Source of the DNA: Cordia subcordata
Taxonomy: Eukaryota; Streptophyta; Magnoliopsida; Boraginales; Cordiaceae
Assembly (NCBI GenBank): GCA_028554755.1
Contig: JAPTOF010000014.1
Coordinates: 2,976,001-3,040,000, forward strand
Reading direction: 5' to 3'
DNA: 64,000 bases
Below are positions 34,529 to 45,956 of the stretch, piece by piece. Both the position numbers and the translations under genes were made by a program. How positions within the stretch are numbered: position 1 is the stretch's first letter; every line of letters begins with the position of its first letter. The notes beneath the pieces were generated by a model. It made no database searches, was not told the origin of the DNA, and saw nothing but the letters and a program-made list of their open reading frames with translations.

Positions 34529-35446
34529 GCCTAAATGAAGTCTATCCTCATGCTTTTCAAAGAGTTGCCAATTGCATTGACTTGTTATCTTTTCGCATCC
34601 AAGAGGTACAAGGGGTCATTCCTTTCATGTAAAGGCTTTCATAGTCTTTTTTGAATCCTCCCTTTAATCACATGGGGTCTCACACCTCTTGGGAATGTCA
34701 CCAAGTAGCTAGAACCACTACAAACTTAGGATTCCAACTCACGCACTCGGGATTTTGATACTTCGTGCTTTATCAACTAACATGGCCTCCCAATATGCAC
34801 TTAGCCCCAAAGATACAAGGAAGAGAAGATACATCACAATGGCTCACATTGACGTAAGAGCCTTATTCACAACTCATGAAAGAACAAAAGAGATACTTGC
34901 GTCAACTTGACATTATTTCGCTTGACACTTATTCAACAACTTCACTTTTCAATCTTTTTGTTGCCTTTTGGCTTTTTCTTTCTTTTTTTTCATCATTTTT
35001 TTTCTCATTTTTTCATTTGTCATTTTTTTGCACTTTTTCTCAATACATAAATAGAACAAAAAGAAAGGAAAAAGAAAAGACTAAGGCATACTAAAAGAAC
35101 CAATCAAGGAATGGGCACTCATATCAACAACCCTTTAAGAACACTTTTTCCAACCAAGTTGTGGGGAAACTACAAGGTGCATTCTTAGAAATACTCACTC
35201 CCCACAGTTTTCAAAAGAATTCTCTTCGAAGTCTAAGTCATACCTCACACTCCATTTACTCCCCACAATACACCTTCATCTTCTCCAATCAATTAAGTCA
35301 ATAGCAAAAGCCAACTCTCCAACCAACGTGGAGATAAACCAACTCAAAATATGCAAAAAATTGAAAAATTTGAACACATTTTAAGCAAAAATAAGATATG
35401 TCAAGCAAATCTATCCCATATATGATATAAACAATAAATGAGCAAC

Positions 35447-35484
35447 CACACCCCCAAACCTAAACTTTGCTTGTCCTTAAGCAA
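35447..35484 (-). promoter_or_regulatory. Internal second hairpin/purine module, gypsy element 2
   Basis: Minus strand TTGCTTAAGGACAAGCAA (35,467-35,484), then GTTTAGGTTTGGGGGTGTG (35,447-35,465). It is almost identical to the true polypurine tract but 956 bp upstream of it. Confidence 0.7.
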
Positions 35485-35971
35485 AAATCACAAAGCTACA
35501 CGACAGGCAATCAACATGAAACACATATAGGGAATGCGGAGAGGGATAGATAAGGACAAGTAAAAGGTGGATAGATATAACCTTGTTTCCATGTAGTCCG
35601 CAAATGCCAAAGACAGTCCAATGATCTACTAGCCTCTATCTTTTGTGGAAAGCACTAATTCTAAAAAAAAAACAAAGAAGAGATTAGAAGATATGCTATG
35701 CAAGTTCACATTGACATTTGAAATGATAAACAAGGGGTAAGGGATTGATGCACAAATGAAGGAAAGGAGCAAGAACAAGGAAGGGAGCAAAAATCTAACC
35801 TACTAAGAATGAAAACAAACAAAAGAAAGCCTAAAATATCAAAAGGTAAGATAAACAAAAGCAATCTAATCTATTATGTACAAACCAAGAATAAGTACAA
35901 GAAAACTAATCTACTATATACAAAGGCAAAGGGAAATAAATACAAGAAAAACAAGAAAAATATGAACAAGC

Positions 35972-36025
35972 CTAGGGTGCCTCCTAGTAGCACTGGATTT
36001 AACGCCTCCAGCGGGGCGCCAATGT
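35972..36025 (-). other. Conserved 3' non-coding motif, gypsy element 2
   Basis: Minus strand TCCAGTGCTACTAGGAGGCA, preceded by TAACATTGGCGCC. Matches the AGCGCTACTAGGAGGCAACC motif after pol at 56,24x. Confidence 0.6.
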
Positions 36026-38074
36026 TAGAGTAAAACATATTTAAAGTTGCGTGGCACAAATTGCTGGATAATCGTCAAAGCACAGATCATAGAAGGAAAA
36101 GGGTCATGCACTAAAGGTTGGGGTAATGAATGCAAGGTGCATCCCTTTTCAATATCCCACCCCGAAATATCAAATGAGCATGTGGGTACAAGTGTGGAAT
36201 GAAGCATGCTCAAACGTGAAAAATTATATCCCGGTTGCTCTTTAATTAGCCACCCTATGGCCTTCTTCTCAAAATCAAGGGCTAAAAATATGCCATCCTC
36301 ATTGGTTAAAGATAAGTCAAATGCATGCAACATAAGAAACGTGTTTTCTAACCCTAGATGAAAGTGTTCTATGCAAGAAGGTACAAACGTAAGCTCCAAA
36401 GAGGGAGGCTCACTGGAATGGACAAGAGGAGTGAGAATGACATTGGGAGAAGGAAGATCAAGGATAAGGGAATTGGACGTACTACACTCTTCTTCTCCAC
36501 AAAATATAGAATTTTCAAGCCTAGGTCATTCTAACTCCTCGCAAGGGGTGGATTCGATCTTAATGGGCTTACTCACACCAAGGGAAGTTTCATGTTCATC
36601 TAAAAAATGCTTAATCTCATCAATCGATTCCCTAGTAGAGAGGGTAGTACAAGGTATCAACAATGATTCATCAAACACACCCAAAGACCCATAGATTGCA
36701 ATTTCAAGCTCATCAATTTCTTCCTTAAGTGTCTTCTTGGAGTGGCTATTCTCCTCAACACAACAATCCTTAACTCCAAGAGACTTACCATCTAAAGACT
36801 CCGAAATTGATGCCCTATTCTCCCCAATAGATAACTTTAAACCTTCACTAGCTAAAGTCTCTTTAAATTCAACAATACATTCATCACTAGTGGGCGTCAT
36901 CTCACCATCATGCTCTTCACAAGGGGTAGGCACAAATAGAGGGGACAAAGGGGACTCAACGGATTCCTCATCATGTATACATGAATCCTCAAGGGGAGAA
37001 TGCGCGCTAAACTCCCTAAATGCCGACTCAGAATGCAATTAAGTACTATTGATATAAGACTCAACCTCCATGAGTGTGGGTAATGTAGGAAAAGAGGAAA
37101 GGTTAGGTTCACATGACTCATTGGGTGGTGATGAAAGCGCAAGAGAATAGGGTACTATTTTCTCTAAAACATAACCATAAGAGTCATCAAGAACCAAATT
37201 ATCATTAAGCTTATCTTCATCCTCACTACAAGATGTTATCTCTCCATCAACCTCTCTTTCTAGTTGTTTCTCCCATACATCATCATTTCCACCCCTAGTC
37301 ACCTTATCGTTAGGTCTCATCTCTATCCCGTCAACTCGTTCTAAAGATATCTCAAAAGTCTCACTAATGAGTTGCATACTCTCAGCCATTCTCTTTAAGT
37401 GCCCTCCTAGAGATTTGGATTCTTGCTTAAAACTCTCCAGTTCCTCTTGATTAGATTGGAGGAGAGATTGGGATCGCTCAAGCATTTGATCTAGTTGCTC
37501 CGAGAGTGTAGACATAACGGAAGAGGGGTCAACCGAGTGAAAAGGGTAGTCATATTGAAAATCGTGTTGCACATAACCATAAAAAACTCGGGGAAGGAAT
37601 GGGTGGAAAAAGAAGGTGTTGGAGGTGGACAATCGAAACTAGAAGGTGAATGGAATAAAGAGTCATCTTGACCCCATTGTGAAAATGCATGATGTTGCTC
37701 CCTAGAATCATGATAGCTAGATATAGATGCATGCATGGGCGTATGATTGCTAGGGGCATAGGGCATTGCATGCAATTAGGAATAAGGGTGGAAGGTGGGA
37801 CAAGCACTAGAAAAATGGGCACGGCTTCCACAATGATTGCAATAACAAGAATATGCCTCCCTATAGTCATGATTACTAAATGAAGATGCATGAGACGTTG
37901 CACGACTATAGGGGTCATTAGTAGCACTAGCCCTAGATGGGGAACTCTCGTGGGGACAGAAAACGGTAGGATGCAAGAAACTTCCACACACGCGACATGA
38001 TAAGGGACACGTTCGAGTAGTGGGGAAGAGGATACAAGTGACCACCAAGAAGCATTAGGATCAATCATATTCAA
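36025..38074 (-). pseudogene. Unfamiliar ORF with two CCHC zinc knuckles, gypsy element 2
   Basis: Minus-strand coding region, nearly open. 37,776-38,048 carries CRVCGSFLHPTVFC and CNHCGSRAHFSSAC, two C-x2-C-x4-H-x4-C knuckles about 45 residues apart. A His/Ser/Pro-rich stretch follows. 37,039-37,632 has a predicted coiled coil (LSEQLDQMLERSQSLLQSNQEEL) and an acidic tail. 36,526-37,038 is acidic and Ser-rich, and 36,025-36,399 is more hydrophobic (HAFDLSLTNEDGIFLALDFEKK). Breaks: a stop at 37,776, a frame change near 37,600, a stop at 37,039 and stops near 36,400-36,525. CCHC knuckles suggest nucleic-acid binding. No known domain otherwise, so function is unknown. Confidence 0.6.
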
Positions 38075-38253
38075 TGAATCACAAGTAAAACCTCTTCACA
38101 ATCAATTTTTAAAAATTTTTTTTTTCAAATTTTTTTTGAGATTTTTTTTCAAATTTTTTTTTAAGTTTTCGAAAAATGGAAAGCAAGTAAAGATAGTGTA
38201 CATGCAAGCAACCAATCGCAAACACAAAAGCACATAAAGAACCAATACCGTGC

Positions 38254-38272
38254 CTCTCTAGTAACGGCGCCA
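38254..38272 (-). promoter_or_regulatory. Primer-binding site, gypsy element 2
   Basis: Minus strand TGGCGCCGTTACTAGAGAG, six bases inside the 5' LTR. The first ten bases match the Athila primer site; the rest has diverged. Confidence 0.75.
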
Positions 38273-38278
38273 AAAACT

Positions 38279-39892
38279 TGATGTGTACTATTCGTATCGA
38301 GTTTTACACCCGCAAGCGTATGGATCGTTCGTGGTATAGTGGATTCGAGTACGGGTATCGTCTTCATAGGGAGGCTACCTTAGTTTAGTCTCTATGTGCT
38401 CGGGTGCCTTAAACTAGCTACGTGCGTTTGTGTGCTTACTTTCGGATGGAAGGGAGCTCGGAAAAAGGAAAATAAAAACTAATCTATGGAGGAACCTAAA
38501 GGAACCAAACTAAGGAAGAAAAAAAACTAATAAAGAAGAAGGGGATCTAGGGTGATTGCATTGCAATAAGACTTGGGCTATGATAACAGATGAGGTCTAT
38601 CTAAGGCTCGGGACTTCTATTTCCGTTGTGTTGATTAGGGGCTCTCTTACCTAATACTAGTGGTTTAACACGTTAGCTGGATTTAAAGCTAAGGGCCAAT
38701 TCCTCCTAGCCTACACAATCCATGCTTAGAACTTATCCTCTTGGCTGGATTTAAAGCCAAGGACTAGCACCTAAACACTACGTGACATTAAGGCTCGATT
38801 AACCAACACTAACGTAGGTGAGAAATACTCTAGTCTAGGTTAACTTATCCACTTGGCTGGATTTAAATCCAAGGACTAGCACCTAAACTAGACTAAGCAT
38901 AGCATGTAACCTATTAGCTGGATTTAAAGCTAAAGCCCATTCTACTAAGCAAAGCCATGAGATTAAGCACAATCACATCACCCATATAAGTAGATAAGAG
39001 CATTTGAAGCACAAATAACACATGCATATTCACTTAGGCATTTTAACAAACACATAGACATGTTTGATTTCCAATACATAAACATATTGAATCATGCCAT
39101 AAATTTATGTAAACAAACATGTATTAAGAGCCAAAGATCTACACAAATCCATTATTCAAAGCCCTAATCTAATATACCGCAATAATCAACCCTAAATCTA
39201 GCCTTATCTAGCAACATATTTACAAGAAATAGAGAAAGAACAAGAAGAACTTTCCTAAATTCTTGCTTTCAAATTCGTACAAATCCTTCAAATCTTTGTT
39301 TAATGCTTCAATCTTAGCTTGGTGTGGGCTTTAGATGGTGGTTTAGGGTGTTTGGTGAAGTGGGCAAAGGGTTAGGACTTATTAGGGTTTTAAAAACAAA
39401 AGTTCCTCCCTTGAAAATGAGCCGAAACGTGCAATTTATAAACAGCTTCAGCGCACAGCCGGTCGACCTGCTCCTCTTTCTTACTCGACTGGCTTCAATC
39501 TTGATGCTTTTTGGAATGGCCGGTCAACTTAGCCGGTCGACCGGCTTCTTGAGGAACTCGACCGGCTTAAATTCTTTATTCTCTGAAGCGGCCGGTCGAC
39601 CGTCTCTTCTTCTAAGTTGACCGGCTAGATCAGAATGATCTCTTCTTTGTTCTTTTTCATCCGGTCTTCATCCGTTAGCTCATTTCTTCCTCGCATAAGC
39701 TTGAACCCTTCTAAAATACTCCTAAAACATGGAATATTACACTTAGTGTAGTATTTATGCATCTAAAGACATTATGTACAAATATTAACAAATATGCATA
39801 AACTTTGTACTAAGTGCACTCAATTATGCTCTAAACACCCTTAAATGTGCATGCAAAAACTAGATGCAAACATGCAAAAATGACACACATCA
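38279..39892 (-). repeat. 5' LTR of gypsy element 2
   Basis: 1,614 bp, 43 bp longer than its partner. The difference is mainly extra CCGGTCGACCGG units at 39,458-39,628, offset by a 17-bp duplication in the other LTR. Hairpins at 38,673, 38,741, 38,853 and 38,914; the third has one arm mutated. Confidence 0.93.
39458..39628 (-). promoter_or_regulatory. CCGGTCGACCGG array, 5' LTR of gypsy element 2
   Basis: At least four well-preserved copies (GCCGGTCGACCTG, AGCCGGTCGACCGGCT, CTCGACCGGCTT, GGCCGGTCGACCGT), next to TATA TTTATAA at 39,436. Confidence 0.7.
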
Positions 39893-40448
39893 ACGTCATT
39901 CTTACAAGGAAGCCTACTCATTATACTCTAATGTGTGACATGCCTAACCCTCACTCCATAATGTCTTGACTGCGACGCATAGCCTCATGCTTCTACCAGA
40001 CACCCAGCACGTCACATTATGCGTGCTTCAATGTCATAAGGAGACTGAATGCTACTCTGACAACACCAAGCTTGACGTAACAAAACTATTCGCGTATCTA
40101 ACGTATTACATGTTGCGTTGCTATTGTTCTTAACATAACGCGACGCCCTCTAACTCTTCGCAACACGGCCCAACCATAGACCAAAGCATAACTCCACAGC
40201 AAGAGTTGTGATAACAAACAACTTTTGAAGCTTCGCGATACCTGGGACTTAGAGTAATATTCGCACCAACTAGCTTAGTAGTTGTTTTTGCCGCGTCATA
40301 CCTGTGCTACAAGCCATGACTTCTTCTACCGTTAACTAGCCAAGCCAGACGCATCCAGACTCACAGTCCCGTCACACTCAAATTGCTTGTTTGCATATTG
40401 GCGAGTTAGCTGCTATAAACTTACCAGAGAAGCCCTCAATCTGTGCAC

Positions 40449-40665
40449 ACCAAGTGCTCGATGTAATTCCAAAAAAGACTAACGTGCAAGGATGACAGGA
40501 TATCTGTACATACCAAGTGCTTAATGTAATGCCAAAGAAGACTAACATGGAAGGATGATAGGATAGCTTGGCAACCACCAAGTGCTTGATGTAATGCCAA
40601 AGAAGGCTAACATGGAAGAATGACAGGATAGCTTGGCAACCACCAAGTGTTTGATGTAATTCCTT
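40449..40665. repeat. About 65-bp tandem repeat, 3.3 copies, in Tat LTR
   Basis: ACCAAGTGCTTGATGTAATG starts copies at 40,449, 40,512, 40,577 and 40,642 (the last partial). Spacing is 63, 65 and 65 bp. It lies in the U3 part of the LTR. Confidence 0.88.
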
Positions 40666-40853
40666 ACTACCAAGGTTCAAGTTTTTGGTGCAAGTTTGGC
40701 AAGACCCTAAAGATTCACTAAGTAAGCAGTACGATCTCGAACTTATTCATGATTAACTATACTGGCACATCTATGAAAATTTTCACCAAAGATTCCTTTG
40801 ACAACAACCAAATAGGCTACTTGTCAGCATCTCTCTCCCTCGAATGGCCTTGA

Positions 40854-43054
40854 ATGCTTTTTGGCCTTACCCGGTTCCAAGCAACTAAGCGGGTGGTAAA
40901 AAAAATGCTAATTGGGTCTAGTTATGTGCTTACCATCCTGCTTACAAATTGGGTTATCTCCATCGGACGATGGGGGTGCTGTCACGCAGCTAGTGTCGAG
41001 CGCTACTACGGTAAAAATTCGCCTATATATGGTTACGTTAATTGCTCGGCTAAGGTTCATTCTTTCGTAACACAGGTCCGAACACCGATCGCGTCATCCC
41101 TTTTGGGAAGGCCTCAGCTCCCTTTTTTACTTTTCGTGATGTCGTGCTCCAAACAAGCCGAGCAGTCCGAGGACATCCCCAAGTTGCGTATTTCATCCCG
41201 CCTTGGCATGTGCCGCCGGGAGCTTACTGGAGAATTCTTTGCAGAAGGAATTCGATGTACCACAATGGAGGAGGAACTCAAACTTTATAGCAAATCTAGT
41301 CAACTGAGTGAGGACATCGTAGTGGTACAACCAAGACCCAGGGATTGGGCAAGTTCCTCCCTAGAAGGGGGGATAACCATGTTTCAGGATGTTCTTGATT
41401 TAGGGATCTGAATTCCATTTCATCCTCATTTGTGTGCTATCTTTAACTCCGAGATTAGCCCTAGACAGTTGCATCCACGTGGATGGAAGAATATGTTAAC
41501 AGCACTCGTCCTTTTACACCAGAAGGGTGTTCACTTTTCTTTGCCGATCTTCAAGACATTGTTCTCCTTCGTACGATCCGCCAATAAGCCTGGCTAGTTT
41601 GGCTTTTCAGTCCATGGATCCTACAAGCTCTTTAGTTCTATTTGGCTGATGAGGTAAGGGAAATATTTATTTCTCACTCGGATCCATGGCGTTTGGGGTG
41701 TCCTGCAGTTATGGGTTACGACAGTAAAAAATGATTTCTCAAAATTGAGCGAGCATACCCTCCGAACCCTCCTTGCCTTGGCTGCTAAATGTAGAGGACA
41801 ATCTTATCGCGTAAAAGATCTAATTACTCACGACAACATTGTTGCGAGAGGATTCGCCGTCCCGCTAGAGCCTAGTTTATGTTTTCTCGTCATGGCTAAT
41901 CCCGAAGTGAGACTTCAAGCTCGTTCAAAGAAGGGCACTAGCCAGCAAGCTTGTAGATCCAATACACATGGCACGGCCTCTTCCTTCACTACTGTTTCCC
42001 TTGTTGTTAGGCCGGACTCGTTTCCTAACTCGAGGAACCCAGATGAAACTAAGAGAGATCATGGGAGTGACGAGGAGGGCAGAGGTAGCTCTAGCCATGA
42101 TAGAAGTGAAAGTGTAAAGGATTCTTCAAATAGCGAGCCTCCAACCTCGCCAGTTATTTTTTAAACAGGCGGGGGCTTGCCTTCGGATGATTCATGTATG
42201 GATGTATTTACTTTTCCAGTTCTCCTTCTTTTCCTCTTTTTCCTCTTTTTTTTTTTTTTAAATCTGTCTTTCCTTTGATTTTTTTTGACTTACCAATACA
42301 GATGCAAAGGAAAGACAAAGGGCCGCCTTGGCCGTAGTTAAGAGACTCGCGCAGAGCCAAAAGAGGAAAGGGAGTTCGTTATCCCGACCTCCTCATGTTG
42401 GAGAAATCCCTGCCAGTAGAAGCCAGCATTTGACCACAACTTCTACTGTGTGCCCGGATCCTGTAACGGGCAAGGAGGACTTGTTCGCTAGCTTTACTAA
42501 GAAAGGTGTAGCGGTACGTATACACACACCCTTGTATTTCGTATGGCTTCCTCTTTTTCCCTTTTAGCTTATTATCTCTTTGGGTGCAACTGGTTTTAGA
42601 AATTTCTTCGTTCACGATGATGGTACCTGAGATTGCAAACAAATGCCAGGACCTTCAACATCTTCTTGCTAACAAATAGGAGGCACACGTCAAAATTGAG
42701 AGGGAGCTCGCAGACAAGTAGATACGTTGCGTTGGGCTAGAAAAGGAACTCGAGGGGGAGAGATTATCTCGGGTCAAGGCAGAGAAGGGCCTTGCAGAAA
42801 CCGAGGTTGTCAAAGAGGAACTTATGTCCAAGGTTGATTTCCTAGTTCACGAGGCCAAGAGAAACGCCGTGTGCGAGTATAAGAAAAGTAAGAAATTCGG
42901 TAAGTACGTTGCTAGCGTGTCAAAGTTTAGCTCTGAGAAGGCTTCTGAGCAAGTCGTCAAGAACTGCCTGCGAGAGGTTCAACGGGGGTACTCAAATGTT
43001 GATATCAGCCGTTTCAAGGCCGTTATCACTCCACCTACGCCTCGTCCTGATTAG
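40854..43054 (+). pseudogene. Opposite-strand extra ORF of Tat element (gypsy-type transposase-like)
   Basis: Runs opposite to pol, between pol and the 3' LTR. After 40,854-41,411 (stop TGA) the frame continues with IPFHPHLCAIF..ISPRQLHPRGWKNMLTALVLL, the signature of the putative gypsy-type transposon domain found in plant Tat extra ORFs. 41,745-42,164 continues with an acidic Ser-rich tail. 42,320-42,510 and 42,824-43,054 give a charged coiled coil (AEKGLAETEVVKEELMSKV). Poly-T and CAG before 42,301 look like an intron end. Such antisense ORFs are known for Tat elements; their function is not established. Several stops make this copy inactive. Confidence 0.65.
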
Positions 43055-44000
43055 GCTCCATCGAGTGTTGATCTTTCATCAGACCCACCAAATACAGCCT
43101 CTGTAACTTCAATAGGTTTTGCCGATGTGTAGTGCCAAATGACTGGATTATTTTGGATATTTTTATCCCTGCTTTTCTTTGAAGAAAAACTATTGTACTT
43201 TTGTTTTGATCTTTGAAGCATAAGACTGTTGTACTTTTGTTTTGATCTTTGTCGTACAAGACTATTAATTACGCTAGCTTTTGTGTCGGTGCTCCAATCG
43301 TATGTTCTCGCGTATATCTTTCACGATGCCATTTTAATAATTGCAAGTTTGAAAGCATCACTTTCTTTATAGTAGTTTGAACTTCACGGCACATTGGCCC
43401 TACGTAGAACTCTTAAGGGCTGGTAATCGAATACCAATGTCGGAATCCAAACAGCGGTATGTATGGGGTGCTACGGCCCCTCTTTTTTTTCTTTTTTTAT
43501 TTTTTTACCTCGTAGTGAAGTTAAGGGCCTATCGTTGGCCCGTAAAGGACAAGCTAATTTTTGGTCCTGTAAGTGTTGGGGGCTAGCTTGTTAGTCAACC
43601 GTTAGTTTGCGAGAAATAGAAATTGGCCATGGGCCTTGCACGGAGGCAAAGCTATTTCTAGTTTTACAATAAGCGAGGCCTCCTGTTAACCTCGTAAGAA
43701 GTAATAGAGATTGTCGTTTGCTATAGACTGTCATTGGTCTGTGAAGGTTAGTTCAAGAATAACAGATTTTGTTGTTGGTCTTCATAGAGGCTAGCTGCCT
43801 TACCTAATTGCAGTATAAGGAAAGCAAAGATCATTGTATAATAGGAAATTTATTCGTGATAATGCTTCTGTTGACATTAAGGTCTGAGCTTTATTAAAGA
43901 AAGAGCACGGAGATTGGGACCGCCTGGCGGTGCCCTCTTGGGCTTAGCCCTCTAACAATATTCTAATTCTAATTATGCTAACTAAAGCAAACTTTCTTTA
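43055..44000. other. Tat spacer between convergent ORFs
   Basis: Contains a 36-bp tandem repeat (ACTATTGTACTTTTGTTTTG at 43,189 and ACTGTTGTACTTTTGTTTTG at 43,225). No coding region. The pol gene and the extra ORF point toward each other across it. Confidence 0.6.
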
Positions 44001-44862
44001 TTAGAAATGGTTCCTTTTTAAATGTATAGCATTCCAACTGTTCGGTATCTTATTGCCATCTTTGTTGCTGAGCTTGTATGCCCCTCGCCCGAGCATCTTA
44101 CTAATTTGATAGGGTCCTTCCCATTTAGGGCCCAACTTCCTTGCATTTATTTCCCTGGTATTTTTGAAAACTTTCCTAAGCACCCAACCCCCTTGCTTGA
44201 ACGACCTTACTCTTATAATCTTATTGTAATGCTTGGCAATGCTCTGCTGGTATGATGCCATTCGAATGAGAACTTGCTCTCTCCTTTCATCAGTAAAATT
44301 TAATTCACGACTCATTTCCTCGTCATTTTGCTCTGTGGAGGCCTGTGTGACCGGTAGGGTTAGCAAGCCGATTTTTGCTGGAATGACTGCTTCAGCGCCG
44401 TACATCAATGAAAATGGTGTCTCTCTAGTGGAGGTCCTAGCTGTGGTTCGATAAGACCATAGTACACCCAGGAGTTCCTCTACCTATCGCCCTTTGGTGT
44501 TTTCCAACCTCTTCTTTAGAGTAGAAATAATGGTCTTGTTTGATGATTCAGCCAATCCATTAGCTTGAGGGTGCATTGGAGTAGAAAATGTGAGCTTAAT
44601 CTTTCATTATTTACAGAAATCCTTGAAATTCTGACTAATGAACTGGGAGCCATTATCCGTGACGATTTCTTGAGGAACTCCAAATCGACAAATTATGTTT
44701 TTCCACACAAAGTTCTTGACCTCCTTGTCTTGAACTTGATGATATGATTCGGCCTCTATCCATTTGGAGAAATAATCTGTATCTGCTAGCATTTATACTT
44801 TTTGCCCTGGTGCAATGGGCAGTTTTCCAACGATATCTATTCCCCATTTCATGAATGACCAT
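44001..44862 (-). pseudogene. Tat integrase
   Basis: 44,607-44,792 has [11 protein letters not shown] (first Asp) and [11 protein letters not shown] (second Asp). 44,001-44,408 has the C-terminal part: MMYGAEAVIPAKIG... and KLGPKWEGPYQISKMLGRGAYKL, the GPY/F module of Ty3 integrases. The catalytic Glu region between 44,409 and 44,606 is broken by stops. It follows RNase H, as in all Ty3/gypsy elements. Confidence 0.85.
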
Positions 44863-44996
44863 GGTGAGGTAACGGAGGTTAATGGCTCAGTTGGTTGGTA
44901 TGGGATTTGAGCAAATCTTCAATAGCTGTCACACTTCTTTATGTAGTTGACTGCGTCAAATTACATGGTTGGCCAATAATAACTAGCAGTATAGGC

Positions 44997-45956
44997 TCAG
45001 TTGGCCAGACTTCTTGCCCCCGCATGATTTCCACATTGCCCTTCATGTAACTCCGCTAAGACATAATTGGCTTCCTCGGGACTTATGCACCGTAGGTAAG
45101 GTCCTAGGTAAGATCTCCTGTACAAACTTCCATCAATGATGCAGAACCGGGCTGCCTTGGTCTTGAGCTTTCTTGCCTCCGCACGATTCTGTGGGACAAT
45201 ATCGTCCTTAAGGTATTGGATAATTGGAGTCATCCAATTCGGTTTGTTATCCATACATGTAATTTCAGAATCCTGTTCTTTGTCAACGGCGGGCCATTGT
45301 AGATATATGATCGAGATAGCTTTTGAGGTTGTGGACTGTATTGTCGCTCCCAAGTTTGCCAGGGCATCTGCATGGCAATTGTCATCGCGGCTTACCTGCT
45401 TTACTTTAATTTCTTTAAACGAAGTTGATAACTCTTTAATGGTAGCCAAATAAGCTGCCATTCTTTCGTCTTTCACTTGGTAGGTCCCTAAAACTTGATT
45501 CACAACCAGTTGAAAGTCACTATTCACTGTAATGCGTTTGACGTTCATTCCCTTGGCCAATGCTAAGCCTGCCAATAGGGCTTCATACTCAGCTTCATTA
45601 TTCGTGGCCTTAAAGCCATATCTCACAAATTGCTCAATTATGTCCCCCTCAGGAGACTACAACATTATTTCGAGCCCACTACCTTTTGAGTTATTTCCAC
45701 CGTCTACAAAAAGTATCCATCTCCTAGGCTCCAGACCCTCGATGAGGCAGAACATTTCCTTTTCTGCCTCTGATTGGGTGCCTGGAGTAAATTCAACTAC
45801 GAAATCTGCTAGGACCTGGGACTTCATTGCGGTCCTTGGTTGGAATGTGATGTCATATTCGCTTAGCTCGACGGCCCACTTAGTAAGGAAACCGGACAAT
45901 TCTGGCTTGTGTAAAATTGCCTTTAAAGGAAAAGCGGTTACCACCATGATGGGATG
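44997..45956 (-). pseudogene. Tat RNase H, second (archaeal-type) domain, and linker to integrase
   Basis: 45,657-45,947 contains the end of the first RNase H and FVDGGNNSKGSG (Asp). 44,997-45,626 contains NNEAEYEALLAGLALA (Glu) and NSDFQLVVNQ (Asp), then DALANLGA. This layout of a second RNase H domain is typical of Tat elements. The 5' zinc-binding region of integrase follows (LHEGQCGNHAGARSLA). One stop at 45,657 separates the two blocks. Confidence 0.85.

Larger units (their letters stand above)
32921..39892 (-). mobile_element. Athila-type gypsy element 2, non-autonomous, with novel ORF
   Basis: Perfectly delimited: LTRs 32,921-34,491 and 38,279-39,892, both starting TGATGTGT and ending ACACATCA, with ACGTC at 32,916-32,920 and 39,893-39,897. 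The internal region is 3,787 bp. It has a primer site and polypurine tract of Athila type but no protease, RT, RNase H or integrase motif. One coding region (36,025-38,074) has two zinc knuckles. It must have moved using proteins from elsewhere, most simply those of elements like that at 48.3 kb. Confidence 0.9.
32167..40829 (-). repeat. 3' LTR of Tat element, split by gypsy element 2
   Basis: Without the insertion it is about 1.7 kb (32,167-32,920 plus 39,898-40,829). On the minus strand a TATA box GTTATAAAAG lies at 32,516-32,525. GACTTGAGCGTCGGAG, a phrase typical of Tat LTR leader sequence, is at about 32,410-32,430. The upper end is placed at TGCTGACA after a purine run GAGGGAGAGAGA (40,830-40,842, minus). 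The lower end at 32,167 is a guess from a TGCAG start. Confidence 0.5.

Noticed and set aside
43377..43586. Plus-strand frame in the Tat spacer
   Set aside because: Short, no similarity to the extra ORF, crosses a poly-T tract; not supportable as a gene.
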